Positions 22,403-34,757 of a stretch of DNA of 64,000 bases are shown here, in pieces. This DNA is from Meconema thalassinum (Eukaryota > Arthropoda > Insecta > Orthoptera > Tettigoniidae). The notes beneath the pieces are model-generated. The model saw only the letters and a program-made list of their open reading frames with translations. It was not told the DNA's origin and did not search any database. The translations under genes and the position numbers were made by a program. Where the stretch lies: the NCBI GenBank assembly GCA_946902985.2, contig OX336397.1, positions 149,661,890-149,725,889 on the forward strand, read 5' to 3'. Each line of letters opens with the position of its first letter. Within the stretch, counting starts at the first letter, position 1.

Positions 22403-24254
22403 TGTTACGTGCAAAAGGCCGTCCCAACGTTCTTAAAATGCATCTCCCCTATATATATGAATCCCGACCTTTAAAGCGCCCGCCTGATGGCTTGGTTGGG
22501 CTTATGAACTCGAGGTGGCAGCATCTATCGACTCCTCTTGCCGGAGTGTAGCCTCTAGCCGAGTTGTATCTTCGACCGATAGAGTGTGTTTGTGGTGTCT
22601 TCTGATCTCATCCTAATCGAAACATATTTGAAGGATATTGTATTCTACGTCATTTAAACAAAAGACTATATATGCATCATGCCGCCAAAACATGTTAATG
22701 GTGTCATGTGAATATTATTTGGTTTTCACATTGTCGTAGTGTGTGTGGCTAATTTGGATTGGTCCAATTTTAAAAAACCTGTTGCATGCTGGGTGGCCTT
22801 CTTCGCTTTTGTCATCCATCTTGTGAATAATGAGTTGTGACTGATTGCTGGGAGAGGAACTACCCATATTGAGAATCTCGCCAAGGGGCGAGGGCTTTGC
22901 TCTCGTCCCCGCTAACTTGGGAATATATCCCAGTATTTGATGATACATGAAGAATTATCTGTGCAACTATCATCTGTGATAATCGTGAAAATGTTTTCTT
23001 GGGCCTTAATATGGAAAGGCGATGTTTGGTGTGCATCTCTTCGACAGCGACTGGTAGCCATCTGCTATTTTATTTTATTTTTGGTGATATAAATCCTTTA
23101 AGGATATCTAAGTAGTGTTGTAAAAATTAGGTATGTTTTGGCATTTTATTTATTTTAAATTATTGGAGCTCCATATTTTGCATTGTGTACTGAAAGTTTT
23201 TTTTGTTCTGAAGGTTGACTTTGGCCTAGATATGTCACCTTTAAATATGTAAAATTTTGTTAAACTATATAAGTCCGGGGAACACTTCTGTTTTTCTTCT
23301 TATTTTATTAATTGGCGTCTGGCTAAAGCATTTTTCTTTTTATTACATTCTAACACTGACCAGACTAATATATGGAAAAGTAGGCCTAATTTGATCATTA
23401 GTCGATCGGTTTTTATTTTTGATCCGTTGCCTTTTAAAAATTATTTTACCTCGTAATGTCTAGAGTTTGTTTATATCTTACTGTTTTCTCACTGGAGAAG
23501 TTTTTTTAAATGTAAAATTAGGCGTTTCACATAAATAATTACTGATATGCCTTCAACTGTTCTTGGTCGCCATGGTAACTTGTTGACAGAAGTGCATTAT
23601 GGGTTTTGTTTTTCTGGCGTGTTTTTGAAGTGCACGTTCATGGGTCATGGTGGTGTTGGTTAACTTATTTTGTTTTTAAATTTTCCTTTGGTTTTCCTTT
23701 CTTGGAGTTTTCTTTTGTACTCCTATGTTATTCTTTCGGTACCTTGTTTATGGTAAAATTTTGCACTATTTACTTTTTTTATATTCTCCAAGGCCCTCAT
23801 GGTTCAGTTGGGAGTATGTCAGGTGCTTATTAAGTGTTTATTTGGTTTGTAGCTTTTCTTTCTCTTACCTCAGGTAACTGTTAATTGTTATCGACCTTTA
23901 ATTTTTTTTATTCTACAGTGAGAATTCTAGCTGAGGTTTTATTTTATTTTTTGTAATTTAATGCTGGCTGATGCATGTTCTGTTTTCTGGTGGAGGTGTT
24001 CCTTTAAATTTTAACATTAAATTTTCTTTTAAGGCAAGATACTGTTGTTGCATCATTTCGTCGGTGTCAGTTCTGTTAGTTATCGGGGGTTTTTCTGCAG
24101 ACGAACCTGTGGGTCTTCTCCTTCTTCTCCACCTTCTTCCACCTGTAGGTGTTCTCCTGTTGGGACATGTCATCTGGCGGTGATTTTGCAGAAAGCGACG
24201 CGGACCTCTCAAACAGGTAAGTTGGCCCAACCCAAACCACCCCAGGGCGTAGCA
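22403..24254 (+). repeat. left LTR of the Gypsy element
   Basis: It starts TGTTACGTGCAAAAG and ends CAGGGCGTAGCA. A TATATATATG at about 22450 is a candidate TATA box. A consensus splice donor, CAG|GTAAGT, lies near its 3' end at about 24218 and is conserved in the right LTR. Short ORFs here are not convincing genes. Confidence 0.85.
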
Positions 24255-24255
24255 G

Positions 24256-24267
24256 TGGTAGCAGACC
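24256..24267 (+). promoter_or_regulatory. primer-binding site, initiator tRNA-Met type
   Basis: TGGTAGCAGACC starts one base after the left LTR. It matches the complement of the eukaryotic initiator tRNA-Met 3' end (TGGTAGCAGAGC) at 11 of 12 positions, so minus-strand synthesis was probably primed by that tRNA. Confidence 0.7.
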
Positions 24268-24884
24268 GAGCTCGTGTAGCGCTTCTGCAGCCATTCCCTC
24301 CTCCATACCCGCAGGCTCGTTTTATGGACCCTTCTGATGCTGATTGAGCGGTTGCTGATGGGATGTGTCATTTCAGTGCACTTAATGTTATTTAATGCTT
24401 ATCCTTCTCATTTGTTCGGTTTCATGTTTGCCTCTGAATATCCGTGTGGCGATATGTAAGTGACCTGTTCCAAGCAAGGTTTGTGTGCTGAATTTTATCC
24501 TGTTTGTGGTGCAAAATTCCCGGTGAAAAAAGAAGCTTGGTAAATGACTGGCATGTGTTCTTGGCATGGGAAATGTGGGTTTCTTGATTTTCTGATAGCC
24601 TACATGCTACTGGTGAAGGCATCGAGGAGCCCTGTCTGAAGCTGTTCGCCATGTGGTTTGTGGCAATTTTTGTAATTTAGCTTCCTGTTCTCGAGCCAAG
24701 CAAGCGATGACGTCTGCAGTTCTGGGCAGCATTGTGCATGATTTTGTATAGTATTGTGGCTGTGTTCGAGTGTCAACCTAATCTATGGTGTTGGTAATTG
24801 GTAGTTATGGTATTGTTGTGAAATTGTAAACTGTCCTCGTAATTCCTATAATTTGTTTCTTTCTGTATTGTCTGCCTGCATTCT

Positions 24885-27800
24885 GTGTTTTTCAAAATGG
24901 CCGACAATAATAGTGCTTTTGATTTAATTGACATAAGAGATAACCTTGTGAATTTGGAGAGTTCTTCTGGGGTTGAAAGTGAATCACCTCTGTTTATTAG
25001 GTCTGAGGTTTTGGGATCGATTACTAGTAGTTGTTTGCCTGCCCCTCTATTGCCTGGTTCTGGCTCGTCCAGACCACTTAACCCTGGATACGGTCATTCT
25101 TCTCATGTTAGGTCACCTAATGATTTCCTGGGTCCGGCCGACCCATTGCATCCCAGTTTTTTCTCTGGCAATGTAAATGTTTTGTCTCCTGTAGAGGGTG
25201 TGCGAGCGAGCTGCCCTGGTAATAATGTCTCTTTTCCAAATGCTACGTACTCGCCTACCGTTAAGTATGGGTCGATTCCTCACCCTATTTCTAGTTTATT
25301 AACTAAGTAGAAGCATTTCAACCTAGATGACGTTACTCGGGTGGTCCTATTTTTAAAGCAAGTGGTCGAATTGGGTAACCATGCCTCGATTATTGGACTG
25401 TCGGAAAATCAGGTTTTCCAACTGTTGTATCCTGTTGCATCCGGTATGCTGCGCGAAAAGCTGATTGAAGCTATCCACCTCCGCATGTCCTTAGCCATGT
25501 TCATTAGGGAAGTGTTGTGGTTTTTTGTCCCTGCGAGTGCCCTTAGTACTCTCGTACAAAAGTTCTTATATCGTGTCCAAAGGTTGGACGAGTCACTTAG
25601 CGACTATGTCAGTGACATTAAGGTATATGACCAGGTATTTGCGTCCCCTTTAACTGAACGACAGTTGGTGTCATCTATTGTAAATGGGTTTTCGCCTCAA
25701 TATAGGTCATACATGACTATGTGTACCAGGCCTTCGTCATTTGTCGAGCTAAAACAGGTCGTTATAGAGGCTACGGCTGTGAAACATGCAGATTCCCTTC
25801 GTGTAGCTAATGTTCCTCCTCCTTCCTTGATGTCTCGTCCCCCTCCTAAGGTTATGTTTCATCCTAGACCCAATGTTAAGTGCCACACGTGCAGTGGCGT
25901 GGGGAATGTTAAGAAGGTGTGTCCGAATAACCAGGTTGTGTATCGCCAATGACGGGATATTTTGGAGACCAATTCGGATATTACTTCTAAGGATATTTCT
26001 GTGCATGAGAATTTGGGAAAACCGTGTGAAGTTGCTGGTCGCCCTACTAATGAAAATCTTGATAACTCTTTGAAAACTAATACATCACGTGCTAATTCTG
26101 TTTATGTCGCTGACCTACCTAACCTGTCGGTGAGCAATGTAGTGGCAAGTCAGCCTAATTCTAAACATAATGTGAGACCTGTGGTGCGGGTGTCCTCGTC
26201 ATCTAATTGTAATCGTTTTAGAGTGAGTAATGATTTTGGAATTTCTCCTGTGGCTAAAGGAATATCCCCGTTTATTGAAATGTGTGTTAATGACGAGCCC
26301 GTTTCTGCATTGCTTGATTCTGGTAGTGTCACATCCTTTATAAGCGAGGTCTGGTTTTTATCTATGAAGAGTGTTTGCAATCTACCTGAGTTAGAGACTA
26401 ACAATGAATCTTTTATTTCGGCAAATTGTTCAAACTTAAATATTTTGGGTAGTATGACAGTCAAAATCTATATTCTAAATTTTTCTTGGAAGTTTAAATT
26501 TTTTGTTGCCAGGAATCTTTCTTTTTCTGTGGTCATTGGAGCTAATTTCATGTCCCACGTTGGTATGCTTATTGATTTTGGTGCTCGCAACTTATGGTTT
26601 AAGTTTAATCCGCAAATTAAATTATCGTTTAACCCGGTTTTATCTTCTCCTGCTGTCAATTCAGTTAGTGAACCTGTGACTATTGAGGATCTCGATCTGG
26701 AAAATTTAACGAGTCCTCAAAAGGATGCCATTAAGAGGTTATGTCAGGAGTATAGTGATGTATTCACTGACAAGTTGGGTGTAACCCATTTGATGGAATA
26801 CATGATTGTGCTAACCGATTCTGTGCCGGTGCGTTCCAGCCCGTAACGCCTTGCCCCACCCAAGATGGCTGAACTTCGGAAGATTATCGACAAGATGTTG
26901 GAAGAAGGTGTAATCCAACCTTCTATCTCTGCCTACTCATCCCCTGTATTCCTTGTGCCAAAACCTAACGGTGGTTTTCGGCCGGTGGTCGACTATAGGG
27001 CTCTTAATCAAAAAGTTGTTTTACAATCCATCCCTTTGCCGGACCTTCATACATGCTTTAGTTGGTTTCGCAACGCGAAGGTGTTCACGATCCTCGATTT
27101 AAATTCTTCTTACTTCCAAATTCCCCTCTCTCCGGAATCCAGGCATGTTACTGCTTTTCCACTGACTGGAACCTGTTTGAGTATGCCCGTGTCCCGTTTG
27201 GCCTATCCACCAGAGCCGCTGTGTTGAGCAGACTTCTGGACAAGGTGTTGTCAGAAATTAAATTCAAATTTGTGTACCACCATCTTGATGATGTGGTGAT
27301 CTATTCTGAGTCCTTCGAGGAACACGTTGATCATCTGAAAGTTGTACTTGATTGGTTGCGTGACCCTGGCCTTACCGTCAAATTGTCCAAGGTTTCCTTT
27401 GCCAAGCCCAAAATTTCCTTCTTGGGTCATATTGTTTCCGAATCTGGTATCTCCGTGGACCAGTCTCGTACTCAGGCCATCAGAGATTTTAAACCGCCCA
27501 AGTACGCCAAGGGTGTTGCTCGTTATATTGGTATGGTGAACTTCTTTCGTAAGTTCATCAGTAACTTTGCCGACCGTGCTGCTCCTCTAAATCAATTACG
27601 CAAAAAGGCTGTGAAGTTTGAGTGGGGTCCCTCTCAGCAGGCAGCCTTCGAAGATCTTAAGCTTGCACTCACTAACGCCCCTGTGTTAGCCATTCCGGAT
27701 TTTGGGAAGCAGTTCATTGTGCAGACTGATGCGTCTGGTCGTGGTGTTGGTTGTGTCCTACTGCAAGAGTCTGATCTGGGTATGCAACCCATTGCATACG

Positions 27801-29398
27801 CTTCTCGTACCTTAACGGACGCAGAGAGGAAGTATTACATATACGAACTTGAGGGTTTAGCTGTGTTGTTCGCCCTGGAAAAATTCCGTATGTATCTTGA
27901 GCACACTAAGTTTTTCCTCGAGACCGATAACCAGGCCTTGAGCTGGGTGTTAGGGAAACCCCGTAAAACTGGTAGGATTGCCAGATGGGCAACTAGGATT
28001 CTGTCATTCCAGTTCACGGTCCACCATATTCGTGGGTCCGAAAATGCGGTAGCTGATTCATTAAGCCGCATGTATGAGGAAACAGCCGAAGAGAATATTC
28101 AAGGATGTGAACCCGTAAACCTTGTATCACCTGTAAATTATGTCAATGTCGTTCTCAGCAATTCCCCTGTGCTTTTTGAAGATGTGAGGAGGTTCCAGAA
28201 AGAAGATCCCTCCTTATCTTGCCTAATTGACCGAATCAATTCTGGGGAAGTGATCAAGCCCTACTCTCTAAAAGATGGTGTATTGTGCTGTTCGTCTCGT
28301 CATGACCGTCTACCTACAATTGTGCTACCGTCGGTCCTCATTCCGGAAATCTTTCGTTACTATCACGAATCTCCTATTGGTGGCCACCTAGGAGTTTTCA
28401 AGACCCGAGCTAAGATCAGACAGTTCTTCATTTGGCAAAGTATGGATGGCGACATCAGGAGGCTCATTAGAAATTGTGCTTCATGTAGTATTAGCAAACC
28501 TCCGGTTTCTACTAAGGTTGGCCTGTTGTCATCTGAACCGGAATCTAGGCCCATGGAGAGGCTTTTTATCGACCATGTTGGCCCGTTCCCTCGTTCTGGT
28601 CGGGGAAACCAATTTGCGCTTGTTCGCACTGACGGTTTCACCCGGTTTAGTTGGATATTCCCCACCAGACAGGCTACGACCAGTTCCGTCATAAAGTGTC
28701 TTAATTCCATCTTTTCATCTTTTGGGCCATGTCAGTTCCTGGTGTCAGATAATGCCAAGTGCTTTGTATCTCATCAGTTCCGTCAATTCTTATTTGATTA
28801 TGCTATTTCGCATGTAACCACCACTCCCTATTGTCCTAACCCGTCTCTCGCTGAGCGAGTCAATTGTTATCTCCGTTCTGCTCAGATTGCTTTCCACCAC
28901 GACGACCATTCCAAGTGGGATTCTAATTTGCATTGGCTCAATTTTGCTTTCAACACCGCCGTGCATGAGAGCACGAAAGCCACCCCGTTTTCGTTAATGT
29001 TTTCGTTTATGGCTAATTCTCCGTTGTCTAATCTGTGGAACCTGCACGATCTCCTTCATGACAGTTTCACGCCCGAGGATAAGAGGGCGAAATTCGACAA
29101 GGCTAGAGAGAGTATTAAGGTATCACATGACCAACATGCCAAGCGACACAATGCCTGTCGCAAGCCAACTGATTTGGAAATTGGGGATGTTGTGTACGTC
29201 CGCAATTTCGAGCCCAAGGGCGTCAGTAATCTTGTTTCTAGCAAGTTGACCCCTCGTTTCAAAGGCCCCTGTTATGTAGAGGCATTCTTGACTCCCGTTA
29301 CGCATCTTATTCGAAACCCTAAGGCCAACAAAATATCCAGAGTGCATCTGTCGCACATAAAACGTGGAGAGAATTGTAATGAGGAAATGCTACCATAA
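24885..29398 (+). pseudogene. Gypsy gag-pol polyprotein, interrupted
   Basis: Gag and Pol lie in one continuous frame for capsid formation, reverse transcription and integration. The likely start is the ATG at 24897. Gag spans to about 25950 and ends in a zinc knuckle of the CCHC type (CHTCSGVGNVKKVC, near 25880) whose His position is Asn. The protease shows LLDSGSVTSF (near 26313). RT shows PSISAYSSPVFLVPKPNGG near 26920 and HLDDVVIYS (27281), with His where Tyr is usual before DD. RNase H has QTDASGRGVGCVL near 27720 and ETDNQAL. Integrase has the HHCC finger (H near 28363 to CASCS near 28480) and catalytic Asp (28570), Asp (28750) and Glu (28854). In-frame stops lie at 25308, 25950 and 26845, and a frame change near 27160, so this copy cannot make the polyprotein. 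The pol part from 27165 to 29398 remains open. Confidence 0.9.
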
Positions 29399-30300
29399 AT
29401 TTTGTAAACTGATTTTCGTATAATGTAGAGTATCCCTAACCTTCATTGAAGCCTTCAGGCATCTGTTCCTTCTGGAATTTTGAATTGGATATGCAAACTC
29501 TACTGGGATACACCTTGTAACTGTTGGGTAAGTCCCATTTAATGGTAAAATGTTATCATCATGTAATTGCCTACCTTTGTAAAATTGTAACTAATTTTGA
29601 TGTTCTCATAGAAGATGCTAGCATGTAAGTTGGACTCGGTGGGAGACCTAACTCATGGGGATCTTGTATACCTATTTCCTTGGGAATTTGAGTGGTCATT
29701 CCTCTACCGTTGTTCCTTCTGAATGTATAGTCGATCAACTCCTGTACTGTAAAAAGGTAACCTTGTTAATGAACTATTGTAAGCACGGATCTAGGGCATG
29801 GTCAGGATTTTCTTTTTTCATATAAATTCAACCTTGTTTCTCATTTATAAAATGTATTAAGAATTAGTAATTTCTGTAAACTTTTATCTTTGAAATAAGA
29901 TTAACTTCTGTTTTGTAAATGGCTGCCTCTCGTCGCATGATATCTGGCACATTGCATCCATCTACTTCGTCTAAAGCTAACTACATTGGACCTTTTGAAA
30001 ATGTACCTAACGTGTCTCGGACTCTGAAAGCACTGCAGGTGCTGGTGTTCTGCGTTTCTGAGGACTTATGGACACAGTGAAGCTGTTAACTAAGTGGTTT
30101 GCGAGGTGATCAATTATCCCTTCACTGATAATCTGACCCTGCACTCTTCCTAAACAAAACGATGCGGTTTTTATCCATCAATTGGAGTTAACTGGTGAAA
30201 ATTATCTTCTGGATGCATGCTTGGTGAATCGACTAGTTATGGAGTACTGCCTATGCCTAGGCATATTCGTGAACGGTGTTCACGCTTAAGGGAGGGAGAC
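29399..30300 (+). other. noncoding 3' part of the Gypsy element
   Basis: About 0.9 kb between the pol stop and the right LTR. No env-like frame is visible; one 50-codon frame from 29920 (MAASRRMISGTLHPSTSSK) shows no signal peptide or known motif. Confidence 0.5.
30287..30300 (+). promoter_or_regulatory. polypurine tract
   Basis: AAGGGAGGGAGA(C) lies directly before the right LTR, as required for plus-strand priming. Confidence 0.7.
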
Positions 30301-32156
30301 TGTTACGTGCAAAAGCCCGTCCCAACGTTCTTAAAATGCATCTCCCCTATATATATGTATCCCGACCTTTAAAGCGCCCGCCTGATGGCTTGGTTGGGCT
30401 TATGAACTCGAGGTGGCAGCATCTATCGACTCCTCTTGCCGGAGTGTAGCCTCTAGCCGAGTTGTATCTTCGACCGATAGAGTGTGTTTGTGGTGTCTTC
30501 TGATCTCATCCTAATCGAAACATATTTGAAGGATATTGTATTCTACGTCATTTAAACAAAAGACTATATATGCATCATGCCGCCAAAACATTTTAATGGT
30601 GTCGTGTGAATATTATTTGGTTTTCACATTGTCGTAGTGTGTGTGGCGAATTTGGATTGGTCCAATTTTAAAAAAACCTGGTGCATGCTGGGTGGCCTTC
30701 TTCGCTTTTGTCATCCATCTTGTGAATAATGAGTTGTGACTGATTGCTGGGAGAGGAACTACACATATTGTGAATCTCGCCAAGGGGCGAGGGCTTTGCC
30801 CTCGTCCCCGCTAACTTGGGAATATATCCCAGTATTTGATGATACATGAAGAATTATCTGTGCAACTATCATCTGTGATAATCGTGAAAATGATTTTTCT
30901 TGGGCCTTAATATGGAAAGGCGATGTTTGGTGTGCATCTCTTCGACAGCGACTGGTAGCCATCTGCTATTTAATTTAATTTTTGGTGATATAAATCCTTT
31001 AAGGATATCTAAGTAGTGTTGTAAAAATTAGGTATGTTTTGGCATTTTATTTATTTTAAATTATTGGAGCTCCATATTTTGCATTGTGTACTGAAAGTTT
31101 TTTTTGTTCTGAAGGTTGACTTTGGCCTAGATATGTCACCTTTAAATATGTAAAATTTTGTTAAACTATATAAGTCCGGGGAACACTTCTGTTTTTCTTC
31201 CTATTTTATTATTTGGCGTCTGGCTAAAGCATTTTTCTTTTTATTACATTCTAACACTGACCAGACTAATCTATGGAAAAGTAGGCCTAATTTGATCATT
31301 AGTCGATCGGTTTTTATTTTTGATCCGTTGCCTTTTAAAAACTATTTTACCTCGTAATGTCTAGAGTTTGTTTATATCTTACTGTTTTCTCACTGGAGAA
31401 GTTTTTTTAATGTAAAATTAGGCGTTTCACATAAATACGTACTGATATGCCTTCAACAATTCTTGGTCGCCATGGTAACTTGTTGACAGAAGTGCATTAT
31501 GGGTTTTGTTTTTCTGGCGTGTTTTTGAAGTGCACGTTCATGGGTCATGGTGGTGTTGGTTAACTTATTTTGTTTTTAAATTTTCCTTTGGGTTTCCTTT
31601 TTTGGAGTTTTCTTTTGTACTCCTACGTTATTCTTTCGGTACCTTGTTTATGGTAAAATTTTGCACTATTTACTTTTTTTTTTGATTCTCCAAGGCCCTC
31701 ATGGTTCAGTTGGGAGTATGTCAGGTGCTTATTAAGTGTTTATTTGGTTTGTAGCTTTTCTTTTTCTTACCTCAGGTAACTGTTAATTGTTATCGACCTT
31801 TAATTTTTTTTAAATTCTACAGTGAGAATTCTAGCTGAGGTTTTATTTTATTTTTTGTAATTTAATGCTGGCTGATGCATGTTCTGTTTTCTGGTGGAGG
31901 TGTTCTTTTAAATTTAAACATTAAATTTTCTTTTAAGGCAAGATACTGTTGTTGCATCATTTCGTCGGTGGCAGTTGTTAGTTATCGGGGTTTTTTCTGT
32001 AGACGAACCTGTGGGTCTTCTCCTTCTTCTCCACCTTCTTCCACCTGTAGGTGTTCTTCTGTTGGGACATGTCATCTGGCGGTGATTTTGCAGAAAGTGA
32101 CGCGGACCTCTCAAACAGGTAAGTTGGCCCAACCCAAACCACCCCAGGGCGTAGCA
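30301..32156 (+). repeat. right LTR of the Gypsy element
   Basis: Near-identical to 22403-24254, with visible changes such as AAAAGCCCGTC against AAAAGGCCGTC and small indels in T-runs near 31410 and 31680. It ends CGTAGCA and is followed by ATTAT, matching the presumed target duplication. Confidence 0.85.
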
Positions 32157-33030
32157 ATTATGATGGGGACAGTGAAGGCATAGAAGGTGTCGAACTCTTG
32201 CCAAGTGACTGAGGATTGTTTATTTATTTGTGTCAGTTCGCTTGCGGCAATCAATAGTCGAAGACAAGTAGTTTGAATTCTATTGTGTCCCTTCATAGTA
32301 TTCGAACAATACCACCTGTCATCCAATACAACTCGACAATATACAAACACGGCTATAATAGCGCCAGATAGTGGCTGGTTTGAGTGTTCTCTATTTGAAT
32401 GTACACGGCGTTCTCCCAAGATTGACTTTTAAATACGTTACGTATAATATTATCGAAATGGTGTGCAGTCCAGTGTATTTACAACAACAGTACAAGCTCC
32501 AGCTATAACCTTCACGTTATAGCAACTGCAAACGATATCTACTTGCAATAAAGGTTTACTGTGTTGTGTATGGTTCCAACCACTAAAACAATTTGAAAGC
32601 ATCGAGGGAAGAAGGTGTAGGTTTTCACAGGTTACCAACCGAGAGAAATCGCCAGGGAGACTCGTTTCATCACATATGAAATGTATTCCATAAAATTAAT
32701 AATAATCGAAGTATTCAGGTTTTTCCCTTTTAGCAGCCTGGAATTCCACTCCATTCCTAGGAGCGGCTATGTACAGAGGTGATCCACTGTTTGATTGGCT
32801 GTATGCTGCTGATTTCTTATTGATTGTCGGTGGAATAAACCTGTATTCTTAGGATTTTAAACTGCTTGCTTTGAGTTCTTCAAATGTTCAACGCGTATTA
32901 GTTGGAACAATGAAGCAGAAACGAAACAGTATGTTTTAATTTAATCTTTCTCCTCATTTGAAACATGGCTTTGGGGCCGTATTTTCTCTCTGTATAATCA
33001 AAGGCCCAATGGAAATGCACTTTCACGTCG
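32157..33030. other. flanking sequence, no gene recognised
   Basis: The first 55 bp read as an acidic tail (DGDSEGIEGVELLPSD, stop) in phase with the sequence left of the Gypsy insertion. The rest shows no domain, SINE or repeat I can name. Confidence 0.4.
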
Positions 33031-34511
33031 AAAACAAGTAGTTCCGTGAAGAACTATACAGCCTATTTTCATATATCCTACTCATGCTAATTGCCTCTAT
33101 CAACATACAAAATTTCAGTTTGATTGTTGAGATAGATTCGAAGATATTGAGAACCGTCTAAATATTTCAGATGGTCAGCAGGTTGAATTATTTATGTACT
33201 ATTACATGAAGATTATTGTGTACGTGTGGTATTACGACTTCAATCGCATGATTAGGACACAAGAAGTAAAAACGAGATTTTAACATTTCGCGCAGCTGCC
33301 ATCTTGTGGTTATGGAAACAATTGAAATGATGGAGAAGCCAGTGGATTAACATCTCTATAAGCATTTAACGTGCACAGTTTCACTGCACTCGGATGGTTA
33401 AATCGCGAGAAACGTCCATTTAAATATTTAAACTTCGCGTTGCCGCCATGTTGGATTTGTGCTCACCAGGTTACTGAAGGTCATATAGGTGAACTTATGT
33501 TCATAGCTTCTATGAACATAAAAATGTTCAGTTTGATTGCTGTAAAAGATTCGTAGATATTGAGAACCGTCAAAATATTTCGGATGCTCGTCATTTTGGA
33601 TTTTTATATGTATAGGCCATAGAGTTATGTATCAATAAAGGAAAATTATTGCGTAGTTTCATTATTCAAACTTTCACTTCGATCGCATGATTACGATACA
33701 AGAAATAGAAAAAAAAATTAAAATTTCGCCATCTTGAGGTTATGTAAACAATTGAACTAAATTAGATGCCAGTGCATTACAATATGTATAATAATTTACT
33801 GTACCACATTTCTCTGCGCTCAGATGGTTAAATCACGAGAAAAGTCTATTAAAATGTTTCCACTTCGCTTGGCCGCCATATTCGTTTTGTACTTGACAGG
33901 TTTTCGAAAGTTACAGATATAAACTTGTAGGAGTGCTCTTTATCACCGTACAAAATTTCAGGGTGATATCATAAATAGTTTCGGAGATATTGAATGCCAG
34001 TGAAATGTTTCGCACAGCCGCCATTTTGAGGTTATTTAAACAATTGAACTAAATTAGACGCCATTGTATTGCAATGTGTATAAACATTTGCTGTACCATG
34101 TTTCATTACGTTAAAACGCGAGAAACGTCTATTTAAAAGTCTCAACATCACTTGGCCGCCTTCTTGGTTTTGTAAGTTTTCGAAAGTCTCATAGGTGAAC
34201 TTCTAGTAGTTTGCTTTATCACCGTAGAATATTTCAGGGTGATATCGGTTATAGTTTCAGAGATACTGAATGCTGGTGAAATATTTCGCACAGCCGCCAT
34301 GTTGGATTGGTGAGACACAATAAAATTTGAAGGGCACGATCGGGGTCGGCCAGATTGGTGTTATGATCTTACCGGGTTTGATTGAAATCGCTCCAGCCGT
34401 TTAGAATTTATTAGGACACACACACACACACACACACGCACACACAGACAGACACACGGACAAAAGGTGATCTCGTGAGCCTATTTTTTTTTCCATAAAA
34501 TGAAAATAGGC
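33031..34511 (+). mobile_element. 1.5-kb tandem-repeat element, copy 2
   Basis: It shares both ends with 6805-8283: AACAAGTAGTTCCGTGAAGA and AGCCTATTTTCATATATCC at the left, GGTGATCTCGTGAGCC and a hairpin closing in TGAAAATAGGC at the right. The internal units and the (CA)n run near 34420 are the same. It has no coding capacity. No target-site duplication was resolved because both copies end in A/T-rich sequence. Confidence 0.75.
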
Positions 34512-34757
34512 AAAAAATCTTGAATCTCAGTTTTGTGTGCATGTTGTGCGGTGTATAAATGCATAGTTGTGTAAATTAGGATTTGTTTTATGTAAACATT
34601 TCAAATGTGCTGTCAGATAAAATTCGAGAGCGTACCTCATCAGCGAGCGACAAACCAAAAACAGAAAACGGTGCATAAGACACTATTAGATTAGTCTCTC
34701 TGTAGGCCTATACACTGACACAAGATAGTACATAGATAGAAGCAAACATCAATGTTA

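Larger units (their letters stand above)
22403..32156 (+). mobile_element. Ty3/Gypsy LTR retrotransposon, inactive copy
   Basis: It is flanked by LTRs of 1.85 kb (TGTTACG...CGTAGCA) with a likely 5-bp target duplication, ATTAC on the left and ATTAT on the right. Internal order is primer site, gag, protease, RT, RNase H, integrase, a 0.9-kb noncoding part and a polypurine tract. No env-like frame is visible. The LTRs differ by scattered substitutions and small indels, so the insertion is moderately old. Confidence 0.9.

Noticed and set aside
22715..22948. Minus-strand 77-codon ORF
   Set aside because: It lies inside the Gypsy LTR, is altered in the other LTR, and shows no motif.
24045..24371. 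Overlapping ORFs on both strands near the Gypsy LTR end
   Set aside because: They lie in the LTR 3' end and leader, recur in the right LTR, and have no known motif.
29920..30079. Possible env gene after Gypsy pol
   Set aside because: Only about 50 codons with no signal peptide, transmembrane segment or cleavage site visible.
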